From: Deltaproteobacteria bacterium
GTDB lineage: Bacteria > Myxococcota_A > UBA796
Assembly (NCBI GenBank): GCA_002707085.1
Contig: PALY01000081.1
Span: forward strand, 1 to 9,494
Reading direction: 5' to 3'
Length of the DNA stretch: 9,494 nt
Under the pieces are notes generated by a model. The model was not told where the DNA came from and did not search any database. It saw only the letters and a program-made list of their open reading frames with translations. Each line of letters opens with the position of its first letter. The first letter of the stretch is position 1. The translations under genes and the position numbers were made by a program. This document shows positions 1 through 6,660 of this stretch, piece after piece.

Positions 1-1906
1 CACGATCACGTCTGCGGCGACAACGTGTGCCTGGAAAGACCATCGCGTCAACATCATTGATACCCCAGGACATGTGGACTTCACTGTGGAAGTCGAGCGT
101 TCATTGCGGGTTTTGGATGGGACGATTGCGTTGTTCTCCGCTGTAGATGGTGTAGAGCCTCAGTCTGAAACCGTGTGGAAGCAAGCCGAGAAGTACGGTG
201 TGCCACGAATCGCGTTCGTCAACAAGATGGATCGTGTGGGCGCAGACTTTGAACAAGTGATCGAGTCGATTCGTTCCAAGCTCCACCCGAACCCAATCGC
301 CTTTCAGTTGCCCATTGGCTCGGAAGGGGACTTTTCAGGTGTTGTAGACCTTATCGAAATGAAGGCATTTGTTTGGGAAGGTGAAACTCAGTTGGGTGAA
401 GCTTTCGACGTTCAAGAAATCCCATCTGTCATGTCAGACGATGTCTCGGCTGCACGTGAGGCGTTGGTCGATTGCTTGTCTGAATATGACGATTCGTTGG
501 TCGAGTTGTTTCTGGAAGGGCAAGAGATTCCTTCTGCGCTTTTGTGGGCTGCGGCACGCAAGGCAGTGTTGGCGGGAGAAATCGTACCCGTATTCGGCGG
601 TTCTGCATTCAAGAATAAGGGTGTGCAGCCCATCTTGGACGCAGTCATTCATCTGTTGCCTTCTCCATTGGATGTGCCGCCTACGCAAGGTGTTGATCCA
701 AAGGATGAAGACAAGGTGTTGGAGCGAGGCCCAAGTGAGGACGAGCCGTTCTGTGCGTTGGCATTCAAAGTGATGACAGACCCATACATGGGTACGCTGA
801 CCTTTTTGCGGGTGTATTCGGGTAGTGCTGAACCGGGCCGCTCGCTTTTGAATCCTCGAACCGGAAAGAAAGAACGGATTGGCCGCTTGTTTCAGATGCA
901 CGCCAACAAGCGTGATGATGTAAAGGTGGCCCGTGCAGGAGATATTGTTGCTGCGGTGGGAATGAAGAACACTGCTACCGGTGACACACTGTGCGATACC
1001 AAGCATCCGATTTCGTTGGAATCAATGACATTCCCAGAACCTGTCATCTCCGTGGCTCTTGAGCCAGACACAAAGTCTGATGAAGACAAGTTGACCCAAG
1101 CCTTGGTGAAATTGTCCCATGAAGATCCGACCTTCCAAGTCCGTACGGATGAAGAGACGGGTCAGACCATCGTGTCTGGTATGGGTGAACTTCATCTCGA
1201 GATCATCACAGATCGGCTGGTTCGTGAGTTCAAGGTTGGTTGTCGGGTCGGTCGACCTCAGGTCAGTTTCCGTGAAACCATCATGAATTCCTCCAATTGC
1301 GAAGGTTTGTTCAAGCGCCAAACCGGTGGTCGTGGCCAGTTCGGGCATGCAAAGGTCAGGGTGGAACCCAACGAACGTGGCGCTGGTAGTGAGTTTGTCG
1401 ACGCCATTAAGGGTGGTGTCATTCCGCGTGAGTTCATTCGTCCAACGGCTGAAGGCATCATGGGCGCTTTGGAGCGTGGTGTGTTGGCCGGGTATCGCAT
1501 GGTTGACGTCAAAGTGACCTTGTACGATGGCTCCTTTCATGATGTGGATTCGTCAGAAGTTGCCTTCAAGGTAGCCGGAAGTATGGCACTCCGGGATGCG
1601 GCCGAAAAGGCCGATCCAGCCATTCTGGAACCGATCATGCAGGTCGAGGTGTCGACACCCGAAGAATACATGGGCGCGGTAATTGGGGACCTAAATAGCC
1701 GTCGAGGCAGTGTAAATCGCATGGAAAGTCGCCCAGGACTACAAATTCTCACTGTAGATGTACCATTGCAGCGCATGTTCGGTTATGCGACCGACCTTCG
1801 ATCTGCGTCCCAGGGCCGCGCAACGTTTTCAATGCAGTTTGATCACTACGCGCCGGTACCGTCGGAGGTCTCTCAGGGGATAGTTCAGCGGGTTCGAGGA
1901 ATTTAG
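1..1906 (+). CDS. fusA: Elongation factor G, 5'-truncated by window edge
   Basis: Translational GTPase that moves tRNAs and mRNA through the ribosome after peptide bond formation. The open frame enters from the left edge (first whole codon at base 2, reading TITSAATTC of switch I), so the ATG at 74 is internal. The P-loop and about the first 60 residues are missing; 634 residues are visible, consistent with a full protein near 695. Visible GTPase motifs are DTPGH (59-73), NKMD (221-232) and GSA (599-607). They are followed by domain II, domain III, domain IV with [11 protein letters not shown], and the domain IV tip HDVD, whose His (1538-1540) matches the translocation-critical His583 of E. 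coli. Domain V ends with [15 protein letters not shown] and FGYATDLRS. It lies 41 bases upstream of tuf. Its Arg and Leu codons (CGA, CGG and many TTG) are less biased than those of tuf, which is mild evidence of lower expression. An EF-G paralogue cannot be excluded. Confidence 0.97.
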   Translation, partial: TITSAATTCAWKDHRVNIIDTPGHVDFTVEVERSLRVLDGTIALFSAVDGVEPQSETVWKQAEKYGVPRIAFVNKMDRVGADFEQVIESIRSKLHPNPIAFQLPIGSEGDFSGVVDLIEMKAFVWEGETQLGEAFDVQEIPSVMSDDVSAAREALVDCLSEYDDSLVELFLEGQEIPSALLWAAARKAVLAGEIVPVFGGSAFKNKGVQPILDAVIHLLPSPLDVPPTQGVDPKDEDKVLERGPSEDEPFCALAFKVMTDPYMGTLTFLRVYSGSAEPGRSLLNPRTGKKERIGRLFQMHANKRDDVKVARAGDIVAAVGMKNTATGDTLCDTKHPISLESMTFPEPVISVALEPDTKSDEDKLTQALVKLSHEDPTFQVRTDEETGQTIVSGMGELHLEIITDRLVREFKVGCRVGRPQVSFRETIMNSSNCEGLFKRQTGGRGQFGHAKVRVEPNERGAGSEFVDAIKGGVIPREFIRPTAEGIMGALERGVLAGYRMVDVKVTLYDGSFHDVDSSEVAFKVAGSMALRDAAEKADPAILEPIMQVEVSTPEEYMGAVIGDLNSRRGSVNRMESRPGLQILTVDVPLQRMFGYATDLRSASQGRATFSMQFDHYAPVPSEVSQGIVQRVRGI

Positions 1907-1918
1907 AATTTTTAATGT

Positions 1919-1936
1919 TTCAGTCGATTGACTGAA
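1919..1936 (+). promoter_or_regulatory. Hairpin abutting the tuf Shine-Dalgarno
   Basis: Perfect 7-bp inverted repeat, TTCAGTC (1919-1925) and GACTGAA (1930-1936), with a GATT loop. It is directly followed by GGAG (1937-1940), so the last two A of the AAGGAG Shine-Dalgarno lie in the stem. No T-run follows, so it is not an intrinsic terminator. In the fusA-tuf transcript it could tune tuf translation or mark an mRNA processing site; both are inference. Confidence 0.55.
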
Positions 1937-1947
1937 GGAGTAGGAAC

Positions 1948-3138
1948 ATGGCCAAAGAAAAATTTGATCGCAGCAAGCCTCACGTGAACATCGGAACGAT
2001 TGGTCACGTTGATCATGGCAAGACGACCTTGACAGCCGCCATCACGAAAGTGTTGGCAGAGTCCAATGGTTCGACGTTCATGGATTACGCAGACATTGAT
2101 AAGGCACCGGAAGAGAAAGCTCGCGGTATCACAATCAATACAGCGCACGTAGAGTACGAGACGGAAGCCCGTCACTACGCTCACGTGGATTGTCCTGGAC
2201 ACGCTGACTACGTGAAGAACATGATCACGGGTGCAGCGCAGATGGACGGCGCGATTTTGGTTGTATCTGCAGCGGATGGTCCGATGCCACAGACACGTGA
2301 GCACGTACTTCTTGCCCGTCAGGTAAACGTTCCTCACATCGTTGTGTTCATGAACAAATGCGACCAACTTGACGACGAAGAGCTTTTGGAGCTTGTCGAG
2401 ATGGAGATTCGTGAGTTGTTGAACGAGTACGAGTTCCCTGGTGATGACATTCCAGTGATTCGCGGTTCAGCGTTGAAGGCCCTTGAGGGTGACACATCCG
2501 AGATTGGCGCCCCAGCTGTACTTGAGTTGATGGCTGCCGTGGATGAGCACATTCCGACACCAGAGCGCGAGATTGACAAGCCATTCTTGCTTCCAGTTGA
2601 GGACGTATTCACGATTTCTGGTCGTGGAACGGTCGCTACCGGTCGTATTGAGCGTGGAGAAGTAAAGGTTGGCGAGTCTGTAGAGATCGTTGGCATCAAG
2701 GAAACAACAACGACCACCATCACGGGTGTCGAGATGTTCCGTAAGCTTCTTGATTCTGGAATGGCTGGCGACAACGTTGGACTTCTTCTTCGCGGAATCA
2801 AGCGTGAAGATGTAGAGCGTGGTCAGGTCATCGTGAAGCCTGGTTCAATCAGCCCTCACACGAAGTTCAAGTGCGAAGCCTACATCCTGAAGAAGGATGA
2901 GGGTGGACGTCACAAGCCGTTCTTCGCGGGCTATCGTCCCCAGTTTTACTTCCGTACAACCGACGTAACTGGAGCTGTGAAGCTTCCTGACGGTGTTGAG
3001 ATGGTAATGCCTGGCGACCACATCGAGATGGAAGTGGAGCTGATCATGCCCATCGCCATCGAAACGCAACTTCGATTCGCTATCCGTGAAGGTGGCCGGA
3101 CCGTTGGTGCGGGTGTCGTCTCCGAAGTCGTCGAGTAG
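1948..3138 (+). CDS. tuf: Elongation factor Tu
   Basis: GTPase that delivers aminoacyl-tRNA to the ribosomal A site. Length is 396 residues, against 394 in E. coli, so it is complete. Motifs seen: P-loop GHVDHGKT (residues 19-26), switch I ending KARGITIN (57-64), DCPGH (81-85) with the catalytic His85, NKCD (136-139), and a GSAL motif near 174. Domain II follows ([21 protein letters not shown]), then domain III ([15 protein letters not shown], ending [14 protein letters not shown]). The start is set by AAGGAG (1935-1940), seven bases before the ATG. Codon use is strongly biased (Arg almost only CGT and CGC), as expected for one of the most abundant proteins. It is co-directional with fusA, 41 bases downstream, and is closed by a strong terminator, so fusA-tuf looks like a transcription unit separate from secE onward. 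Only one tuf lies in this window. Confidence 0.98.
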   Translation: MAKEKFDRSKPHVNIGTIGHVDHGKTTLTAAITKVLAESNGSTFMDYADIDKAPEEKARGITINTAHVEYETEARHYAHVDCPGHADYVKNMITGAAQMDGAILVVSAADGPMPQTREHVLLARQVNVPHIVVFMNKCDQLDDEELLELVEMEIRELLNEYEFPGDDIPVIRGSALKALEGDTSEIGAPAVLELMAAVDEHIPTPEREIDKPFLLPVEDVFTISGRGTVATGRIERGEVKVGESVEIVGIKETTTTTITGVEMFRKLLDSGMAGDNVGLLLRGIKREDVERGQVIVKPGSISPHTKFKCEAYILKKDEGGRHKPFFAGYRPQFYFRTTDVTGAVKLPDGVEMVMPGDHIEMEVELIMPIAIETQLRFAIREGGRTVGAGVVSEVVE

Positions 3139-3151
3139 TTAAATTTTATTG

Positions 3152-3186
3152 GCCGGGACCTGCATTTGTGGGTCCCGGCTTTTTTT
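3152..3186 (+). terminator. Intrinsic terminator after tuf
   Basis: A 9-bp GC-rich perfect stem, GCCGGGACC (3152-3160) with GGTCCCGGC (3171-3179), has a 10-base loop and is followed at once by seven T (3180-3186). It sits 13 bases after the tuf stop. This is a textbook Rho-independent terminator. It implies that secE and downstream genes need their own promoter, or depend on read-through. Confidence 0.93.
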
Positions 3187-3212
3187 GTTTCGCTCTCTTC
3201 TTTGGAAAAGGG

Positions 3213-3228
3213 TGGCACAAACCTTGCA
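3213..3228 (+). promoter_or_regulatory. Candidate sigma-54 (RpoN) -24/-12 promoter element
   Basis: TGGCAC (3213-3218), five bases, then TTGCA (3224-3228). The GG (3214-3215) and GC (3226-3227) are exactly ten bases apart, which is the spacing required by sigma-54. All eleven core positions match the consensus TGGCAC-N5-TTGCA. It lies just past the tuf terminator and in the right direction for secE. It predicts a start near 3238-3240 and a leader of about 115 bases. No convincing sigma-70 -35/-10 pair was found in this spacer. Sigma-54 control of secE and ribosomal protein genes would be surprising, so a chance match remains possible; no activator site was recognised. Confidence 0.45.
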
Positions 3229-3339
3229 CCCGTGTGCAGTACGTGGTACTTGCGCGGGTTCCTGCGCCGTAGGAGTTGCGGTTTTAAGGTGTTGGGTGGG
3301 GACTCGACACACTAAAAACGTAGATAAAAGCGGCGTTTT
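3225..3339 (+). promoter_or_regulatory. secE leader with successive inverted repeats
   Basis: This spacer holds no gene. Inverted repeats seen: TGCAC/GTGCA around CCGT (roughly 3225-3238); GCAGTAC with GTACTTGC around GTG, one T bulged (3236-3253); GCGCGG/CTGCGC around GTTC with one G-T pair (3252-3267); and AAAACG (3315-3320) with CGTTTT (3334-3339). The first three overlap slightly and cannot all form fully at once. They may fold the 5' untranslated region of the secE transcript. Function is unknown. Confidence 0.35.
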
Positions 3340-3354
3340 GTCCGGTATAGAGTC

Positions 3355-3735
3355 ATGCGTAATCAGCGGTACATACTGATCGGTTTTCTCGGCACAGCGG
3401 CCTTTTTGGGTTTTGCTGTGCGGGGCCTTGCAGTTCCGTTGTTGGCACGACTTGAAGTAGTTGATCCTCAGATTGGCTTTATTTCAGGTACCGGTCTTCT
3501 CGGGTTGGCCGTTGGCGTCATCACTTTTTTGGTGATGAACCGTCATCCTGTTGTTTACTCTTTCACTGATGAATCCATCACCGAGCTTCGGAAGGTGGTT
3601 TGGCCAGGGAAAGATGAGACCATTCGGTCTACAACTGTGGTCATCGTAACGACGTTGTTCATTGCTCTTACACTGGCGATGTATGACTTCGTATGGGCTC
3701 GAGTCACCAGCACTTTCCTCTTTACGGACGGATAG
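3355..3735 (+). CDS. secE: Protein translocase subunit SecE (three-TM form)
   Basis: Small membrane subunit that clamps SecY in the SecYEG protein export channel. Length is 126 residues. Three hydrophobic segments lie near residues 7-30, 40-61 and 93-115. Between the second and third is the amphipathic cytosolic helix with the family signature ELRKVVWPGKDE (77-88), which includes the conserved Trp-Pro. Many bacteria have a one-segment SecE of about 60 residues; this resembles the three-segment E. coli form of 127 residues. The start must be the ATG at 3355, because an in-frame TAA at 3325 and the absence of ATG, GTG or TTG between them exclude any upstream start. Unlike its neighbours it has no Shine-Dalgarno: the preceding bases contain only AGAG two bases before the ATG, within TATAGA (3346-3351). 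It is followed by nusG after 27 bases, the usual pairing. Confidence 0.95.
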   Translation: MRNQRYILIGFLGTAAFLGFAVRGLAVPLLARLEVVDPQIGFISGTGLLGLAVGVITFLVMNRHPVVYSFTDESITELRKVVWPGKDETIRSTTVVIVTTLFIALTLAMYDFVWARVTSTFLFTDG

Positions 3736-3762
3736 GGCGTTTCACTTCTGGAGCGACGGGTC

Positions 3763-4296
3763 ATGACAATGTCTTGGTACGTGGTCAACACACATTCCGG
3801 CTACGAGAACAAAGCGAAGCTTGCGTTGGAAGATGCAATTCGTCGCCATGGTCTTGAATACAAGTTTGGTGAGGTTCTCGTGCCTACCGAACAAGTTGTA
3901 GAAGTGCGTGACGGGAAGAAGAAGACAACGACCCGTAAGAGCTACCCTGGATACATGTTCGTACAAATGGACCTGGACAATGAGTCCTTCCACGTTGTGC
4001 GTACGACCCCGAAGGTAAAGGGTTTCATTGGAGGGTCTCGCAATCCTCCTCCGATGCCCGAGGACGAAGTTCGTCGCATCACTCATCAGGTGGAAGAAGA
4101 GGAAGTGGCCCCAACGGTCATGGTCGACTTTGATCGTGGTGAGGAGATTCGTGTCATTGATGGTCCGTTCGCGTCCATGATGGGCAAGGTTGAAGAAGTG
4201 AACGCCACTCGTGCCAAGTTGCGCGTGCTGGTTTCCATCTTTGGTCGCCCAACATCGGTAGAACTGGACTTCACGCAGGTTGAGCGCCTCGGCTGA
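3763..4296 (+). CDS. nusG: Transcription termination/antitermination factor NusG
   Basis: Binds the clamp of RNA polymerase through its NGN domain to suppress pausing, and contacts Rho or ribosomal protein S10 through its KOW domain. Length is 177 residues, near the usual 180. The NGN domain covers about residues 3-110, with [11 protein letters not shown] at the start, YPGYMFVQM (61-69) and GFIGG (87-91). The KOW domain covers about 124-177, with RVIDGPF, GKVEEVN and [16 protein letters not shown]. The linker is acidic (EEEE, 111-114). Two in-frame ATG lie six bases apart (3763 and 3769); 3763 is chosen because GGAG (3750-3753) is nine bases from it but fifteen from the second. It sits between secE and rplK, 23 bases before the latter. 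Confidence 0.97.
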   Translation: MTMSWYVVNTHSGYENKAKLALEDAIRRHGLEYKFGEVLVPTEQVVEVRDGKKKTTTRKSYPGYMFVQMDLDNESFHVVRTTPKVKGFIGGSRNPPPMPEDEVRRITHQVEEEEVAPTVMVDFDRGEEIRVIDGPFASMMGKVEEVNATRAKLRVLVSIFGRPTSVELDFTQVERLG

Positions 4297-4319
4297 GGCA
4301 GCATTTAGGAGCCAAGAAC

Positions 4320-4748
4320 ATGGCCAAGAAAATTGTAAATCAAATCAAGTTGCAGATTCCTGCTGGTAAGGCGAATCCTTCGCCGCCAATTGGTCCTGCT
4401 CTCGGTGCCGCAGGCGTAAACATTCCGATGTTCTGTAAAGAGTTCAATGCTCGTACACAGAAGCAGGCGGGTGAAGGCCTCATTATTCCAACGGTGATTT
4501 CGGTGTATGCCGATCGCACCTTCTCCTTCGAGTTGAAGACACCCCCAGCGGCGATTCTTCTCAAGAAGGCGGCACGCATCGACAAGGGTTCTGGTGAGCC
4601 CAATAAGAATAAAGTTGCCACCCTTAAGTGGGCGCAAGTGGAAGAGATCGCGAAAGCGAAAATGCCTGACCTCAATACCAAAGACATTGAGTCAGCGAAA
4701 CGAACCATTGCGGGCACTGCCCGTTCAATGGGGATCATTGTTCGATAG
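4320..4748 (+). CDS. rplK: 50S ribosomal protein L11
   Basis: Binds the GTPase-associated region of 23S rRNA at the base of the L10/L12 stalk, and is needed for factor action and stringent-response sensing of uncharged tRNA. It has 142 residues, the standard length. The N-terminal domain (about 1-70) carries [10 protein letters not shown] (20-29) with the prolines of the thiostrepton-binding face (Pro23, Pro26) intact, then [12 protein letters not shown]. The C-terminal rRNA-binding domain (about 75-142) includes [13 protein letters not shown] and ends [16 protein letters not shown] (4307-4311) lies eight bases before the ATG. With only 23 bases between nusG and rplK, there is little room for the L1 operator that precedes rplK in E. 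coli. Confidence 0.98.
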   Translation: MAKKIVNQIKLQIPAGKANPSPPIGPALGAAGVNIPMFCKEFNARTQKQAGEGLIIPTVISVYADRTFSFELKTPPAAILLKKAARIDKGSGEPNKNKVATLKWAQVEEIAKAKMPDLNTKDIESAKRTIAGTARSMGIIVR

Positions 4749-4786
4749 TTAGTTTTTTTAGTCCTTTCACCCTCTTGGGGGAGGCC

Positions 4787-4840
4787 GTTCACTCGGTCGC
4801 TTGAACCCCGGTGGGATGGGAAGCTCGGAAACGGGCTTTC
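4787..4840 (+). promoter_or_regulatory. Structured rplA leader with GAAA-capped hairpin
   Basis: The 106-base rplK-rplA gap contains a 9-bp hairpin. Arms are GGAAGCTCG (4819-4827) and CGGGCTTTC (4832-4840) with two G-T pairs, closed by a GAAA tetraloop. Its last base touches the AAGGAG Shine-Dalgarno (4841-4846). A weaker 5-bp repeat, GTTCA/TGAAC, spans 4787-4806. The position fits translational control of rplA, possibly autoregulation by L1. I could not match it confidently to the known L1 recognition fold. Confidence 0.5.
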
Positions 4841-4854
4841 AAGGAGCCAAACAC

Positions 4855-5577
4855 ATGGCAAACAAGAAGAGTAAGCGCTTCTTCGCTATCCGCGCCGGCC
4901 TCAATGCTGAGGATCGCGTGGTGGTTGAGAAGGCTGTGGAACTGGTCAAGGCCAGCGCTACAGCAAAGTTTGACGAAGGTGTGGACGTTGCTGTCCGCCT
5001 TGGTGTCGATCCAAAACATGCGGACCAGATGGTTCGTGGTGCAGTGAGCCTGCCGCACGGTACAGGTAAGACTGTCCGCGTTGCTGTGTTCGCGCAAGGT
5101 GAGGCAGCCAAAGCCGCTCAGGAAGCGGGTGCAGACTTTGTTGGTGGTGATGACCTCGTAGCAAAGATTCAAAACGAGAACTGGCTTGAGTTCGACAAGG
5201 CTGTTGCTACACGCGACATGATGGGCAAGGTCGGCCGGATTGGTCGTGTTCTTGGACCTCGCGGCCTGATGCCGAACCCGAAGGTCGGAACGGTTGTGGC
5301 GCCGGACCAGGTTGCTGATGCTGTCACACAGTTGAAGAGCGGAAAGATTGACTTCCGCGTCGAGAAGGCAGGCGTGGTTCATGCGCAGATTGGTCGCGCT
5401 TCTATGGAGCCAGGTCAGCTTGCTGATAACCTTTCGGCCTTGGTTGCAACGTTGGTTCGTCTGAAGCCGACATCAGCCAAAGGTGTCTACATGAAGAGCA
5501 TTACTCTTTCATCCACCATGGGCCCCGGTGTGCGGGTCGATACGCAGGACGCTTTGCGTCAAGCGGAAGCCCAGTAG
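4855..5577 (+). CDS. rplA: 50S ribosomal protein L1
   Basis: Forms the mobile L1 arm of the 50S subunit that helps release E-site tRNA; in many bacteria it also represses its own mRNA. It has 240 residues, against 234 in E. coli. Motifs seen: [17 protein letters not shown] (about 36-52), [13 protein letters not shown] (60-72), the family signature [19 protein letters not shown] (129-147), and [18 protein letters not shown] near the C-terminus. The frame is open upstream to a TTG at 4801, but the ATG at 4855 is chosen. It has AAGGAG eight bases ahead and starts the protein as MANKKSKRF, as the family does; the extra upstream residues resemble no L1. The stop codon TAG overlaps the Shine-Dalgarno of rplJ, suggesting translational coupling. 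Confidence 0.98.
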   Translation: MANKKSKRFFAIRAGLNAEDRVVVEKAVELVKASATAKFDEGVDVAVRLGVDPKHADQMVRGAVSLPHGTGKTVRVAVFAQGEAAKAAQEAGADFVGGDDLVAKIQNENWLEFDKAVATRDMMGKVGRIGRVLGPRGLMPNPKVGTVVAPDQVADAVTQLKSGKIDFRVEKAGVVHAQIGRASMEPGQLADNLSALVATLVRLKPTSAKGVYMKSITLSSTMGPGVRVDTQDALRQAEAQ

Positions 5578-5586
5578 GAGATTGAC

Positions 5587-6123
5587 ATGAGTCGTACAGA
5601 GAAAGCTGCTGTTGTAGAAGGGCTGACCGCCCGTCTCGAAGAAGCCCCGTTTGTCGCACTCGCGGATTACCGCGGAATTAGTGTGGCTGAAGTGTCTGAC
5701 TTCCGTTCCAAGCTGAAGGATGCAGGCATTCATTACGAGGTCATTAAGAACAAACTCGCCAAGCGTGCCATTACCGGTACCGACAAGGAGGTCCTTCACG
5801 ACCTTCTGGTTGGAATGACCGGATGGATCATTTCTGGTGAGGATCCAATTGCTGCGGCCAAGATGCTCAAGGCCGAAACCAAGACGCTCGTTGACGAAGG
5901 CAAGTTCACTGTGAAAGGTGGATTCTTCGACGGCGAACTTCTGGATAGCAAAGGCGTCAGTGATGTCGCCGAACTCCCGAGTAAGGAGGAGCTCTTCGCG
6001 ATGCTTCTTGGGTTGCTGCAACAAGGTCCCCGCCAAGTGCTGGGTGTTGTTAATGCGCCTGGTCGTGACTTGGTCAATCTGCTCAAGAACTATGAAACGA
6101 AGCTCGCCGAAAGCGGCGAATAA
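5587..6123 (+). CDS. rplJ: 50S ribosomal protein L10
   Basis: Anchors the L12 dimers of the ribosomal stalk to 23S rRNA beside L11. It has 178 residues, slightly longer than the 165 of E. coli. The rRNA-binding N-terminal domain shows ADYRGISVAEVSDFRSKLK (26-44) and EVIKNKLAKRA (51-61). The C-terminal helix that carries L12 dimers lies after GPRQVLGVVNAPGRDL (about 147-162), to residue 178. The ATG is six bases after AGGAG (5576-5580), which overlaps the rplA stop at 5575-5577. With only nine bases between the genes, the long rplJ leader used for L10 autoregulation in E. coli is absent here. Any such control must use rplA coding sequence or another site. Confidence 0.98.
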   Translation: MSRTEKAAVVEGLTARLEEAPFVALADYRGISVAEVSDFRSKLKDAGIHYEVIKNKLAKRAITGTDKEVLHDLLVGMTGWIISGEDPIAAAKMLKAETKTLVDEGKFTVKGGFFDGELLDSKGVSDVAELPSKEELFAMLLGLLQQGPRQVLGVVNAPGRDLVNLLKNYETKLAESGE

Positions 6124-6137
6124 TTACAAAAGTCCTT

Positions 6138-6167
6138 CTGGTAACTGGGGTTTTTCTTGGTTACCGG
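6138..6167 (+). promoter_or_regulatory. Hairpin in rplJ-rplL spacer
   Basis: An 8-bp inverted repeat, CTGGTAAC (6138-6145) with GTTACCGG (6160-6167), includes one T-G pair and a 14-base loop rich in T and G. No T-run follows, so it is probably not a terminator. It lies 40 bases before rplL, the gene that must be made in several copies per L10. It might affect mRNA processing or stability there, which is inference. Confidence 0.4.
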
Positions 6168-6207
6168 CCCAACCATTTACTATTTAAATTTCCAATTGGA
6201 GTAAACC

Positions 6208-6594
6208 ATGGCGATTTCCCAAGCTGATGTTGTCGAGTTCATCAAGAACCTTAAGCTTTCCGAGGTCAAAGGCCTCATTGAGACCCTTGAGGACGAACTG
6301 GGTGTTGAGGCTTCTGCCCCAATGATGGCAATGCCTGCTGGCGGCGCTGCTGCTGGTGGTGCTGCTGAAGCGGCTGAAGAGAAAACTGAGTTCGATGTCA
6401 TTCTCAAGGAGATTGGTGCATCGAAGATCGGTGTCATCAAGGCTGTTCGTGCCGCAACTGGTCTTGGCCTCAAAGAAGCCAAAGACCTTGTTGAAGGCGC
6501 ACCCAGCGAAATCAAAACTGCACTTCCCAAGGAAGAAGCAGAAGAGCTCAAGAAGACTCTTGAGGAAGCTGGCGCTGTAGCTGAAGTCAAGTAA
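6208..6594 (+). CDS. rplL: 50S ribosomal protein L7/L12
   Basis: Multi-copy stalk protein that recruits EF-G, EF-Tu and the initiation and release factors. It has 128 residues. The N-terminal dimerisation domain is about residues 1-34, followed by an Ala/Gly-rich flexible hinge (about 35-57, [16 protein letters not shown]) encoded by repetitive GCT/GGT triplets. The C-terminal factor-binding domain (58-128) carries [20 protein letters not shown] (73-92), with the conserved lysines that contact the factors. GGAG (6198-6201) is six bases before the ATG. It is 84 bases after rplJ and 293 bases before rpoB. Confidence 0.98.
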   Translation: MAISQADVVEFIKNLKLSEVKGLIETLEDELGVEASAPMMAMPAGGAAAGGAAEAAEEKTEFDVILKEIGASKIGVIKAVRAATGLGLKEAKDLVEGAPSEIKTALPKEEAEELKKTLEEAGAVAEVK

Positions 6595-6608
6595 TCACTT
6601 GATTTTTA

Positions 6609-6640
6609 GCCGGGTCGACCGTTTGGTCGGCCCGGCTTTA
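6609..6640 (+). terminator. Attenuator-like hairpin between rplL and rpoB
   Basis: A 12-bp stem, GCCGGGTCGACC (6609-6620) with GGTCGGCCCGGC (6625-6636), has one G-T pair and a GTTT loop. Only TTTA follows. The stem is strong but the T-run is short, so partial termination is more likely than full. E. coli has an attenuator and an RNase III site at this same place, which lowers rpoBC expression relative to the ribosomal proteins; a similar role is inferred. Confidence 0.7.
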
Positions 6641-6660
6641 GCGCTTGCTATCGCATCAAC

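Noticed and set aside
434..1540. Long antisense frames (190 and 172 codons) opposite fusA
   Set aside because: They arise from the codon pattern of a real gene on the other strand; there are no Shine-Dalgarno sites or family motifs.
2334..2801. 155-codon antisense frame opposite tuf
   Set aside because: It is a low-complexity Ser/Thr-rich shadow of strongly biased tuf codons.
3252..3268. GGGTTCCTGC with flanking GCGC arms, resembling a tRNA T-arm where tRNA-Trp often lies
   Set aside because: The loop lacks the TTCRA pattern, and no acceptor stem, D-arm or anticodon arm (CCA for Trp) can be found around it.
3292..3326. TTGGGT and TAGATA as a sigma-70 promoter for secE
   Set aside because: The 23-base spacing is far from the normal 16 to 18 and the -35 match is poor.
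3149..3379. 76-codon open frame across the tuf-secE spacer
   Set aside because: It starts at a TTG just ahead of the terminator stem and reads through it, has no Shine-Dalgarno, and overlaps the secE start; composition is not protein-like.
4749..4760. T-rich run after the rplK stop as a terminator
   Set aside because: Only a weak CAATG/CATTG stem lies upstream and it is too far from the T-run, so no intrinsic terminator is supported.
4801..4854. TTG upstream start giving an 18-residue extension of L1
   Set aside because: The extension resembles no L1 protein and covers the leader hairpin; the ATG at 4855 has a well-placed AAGGAG.
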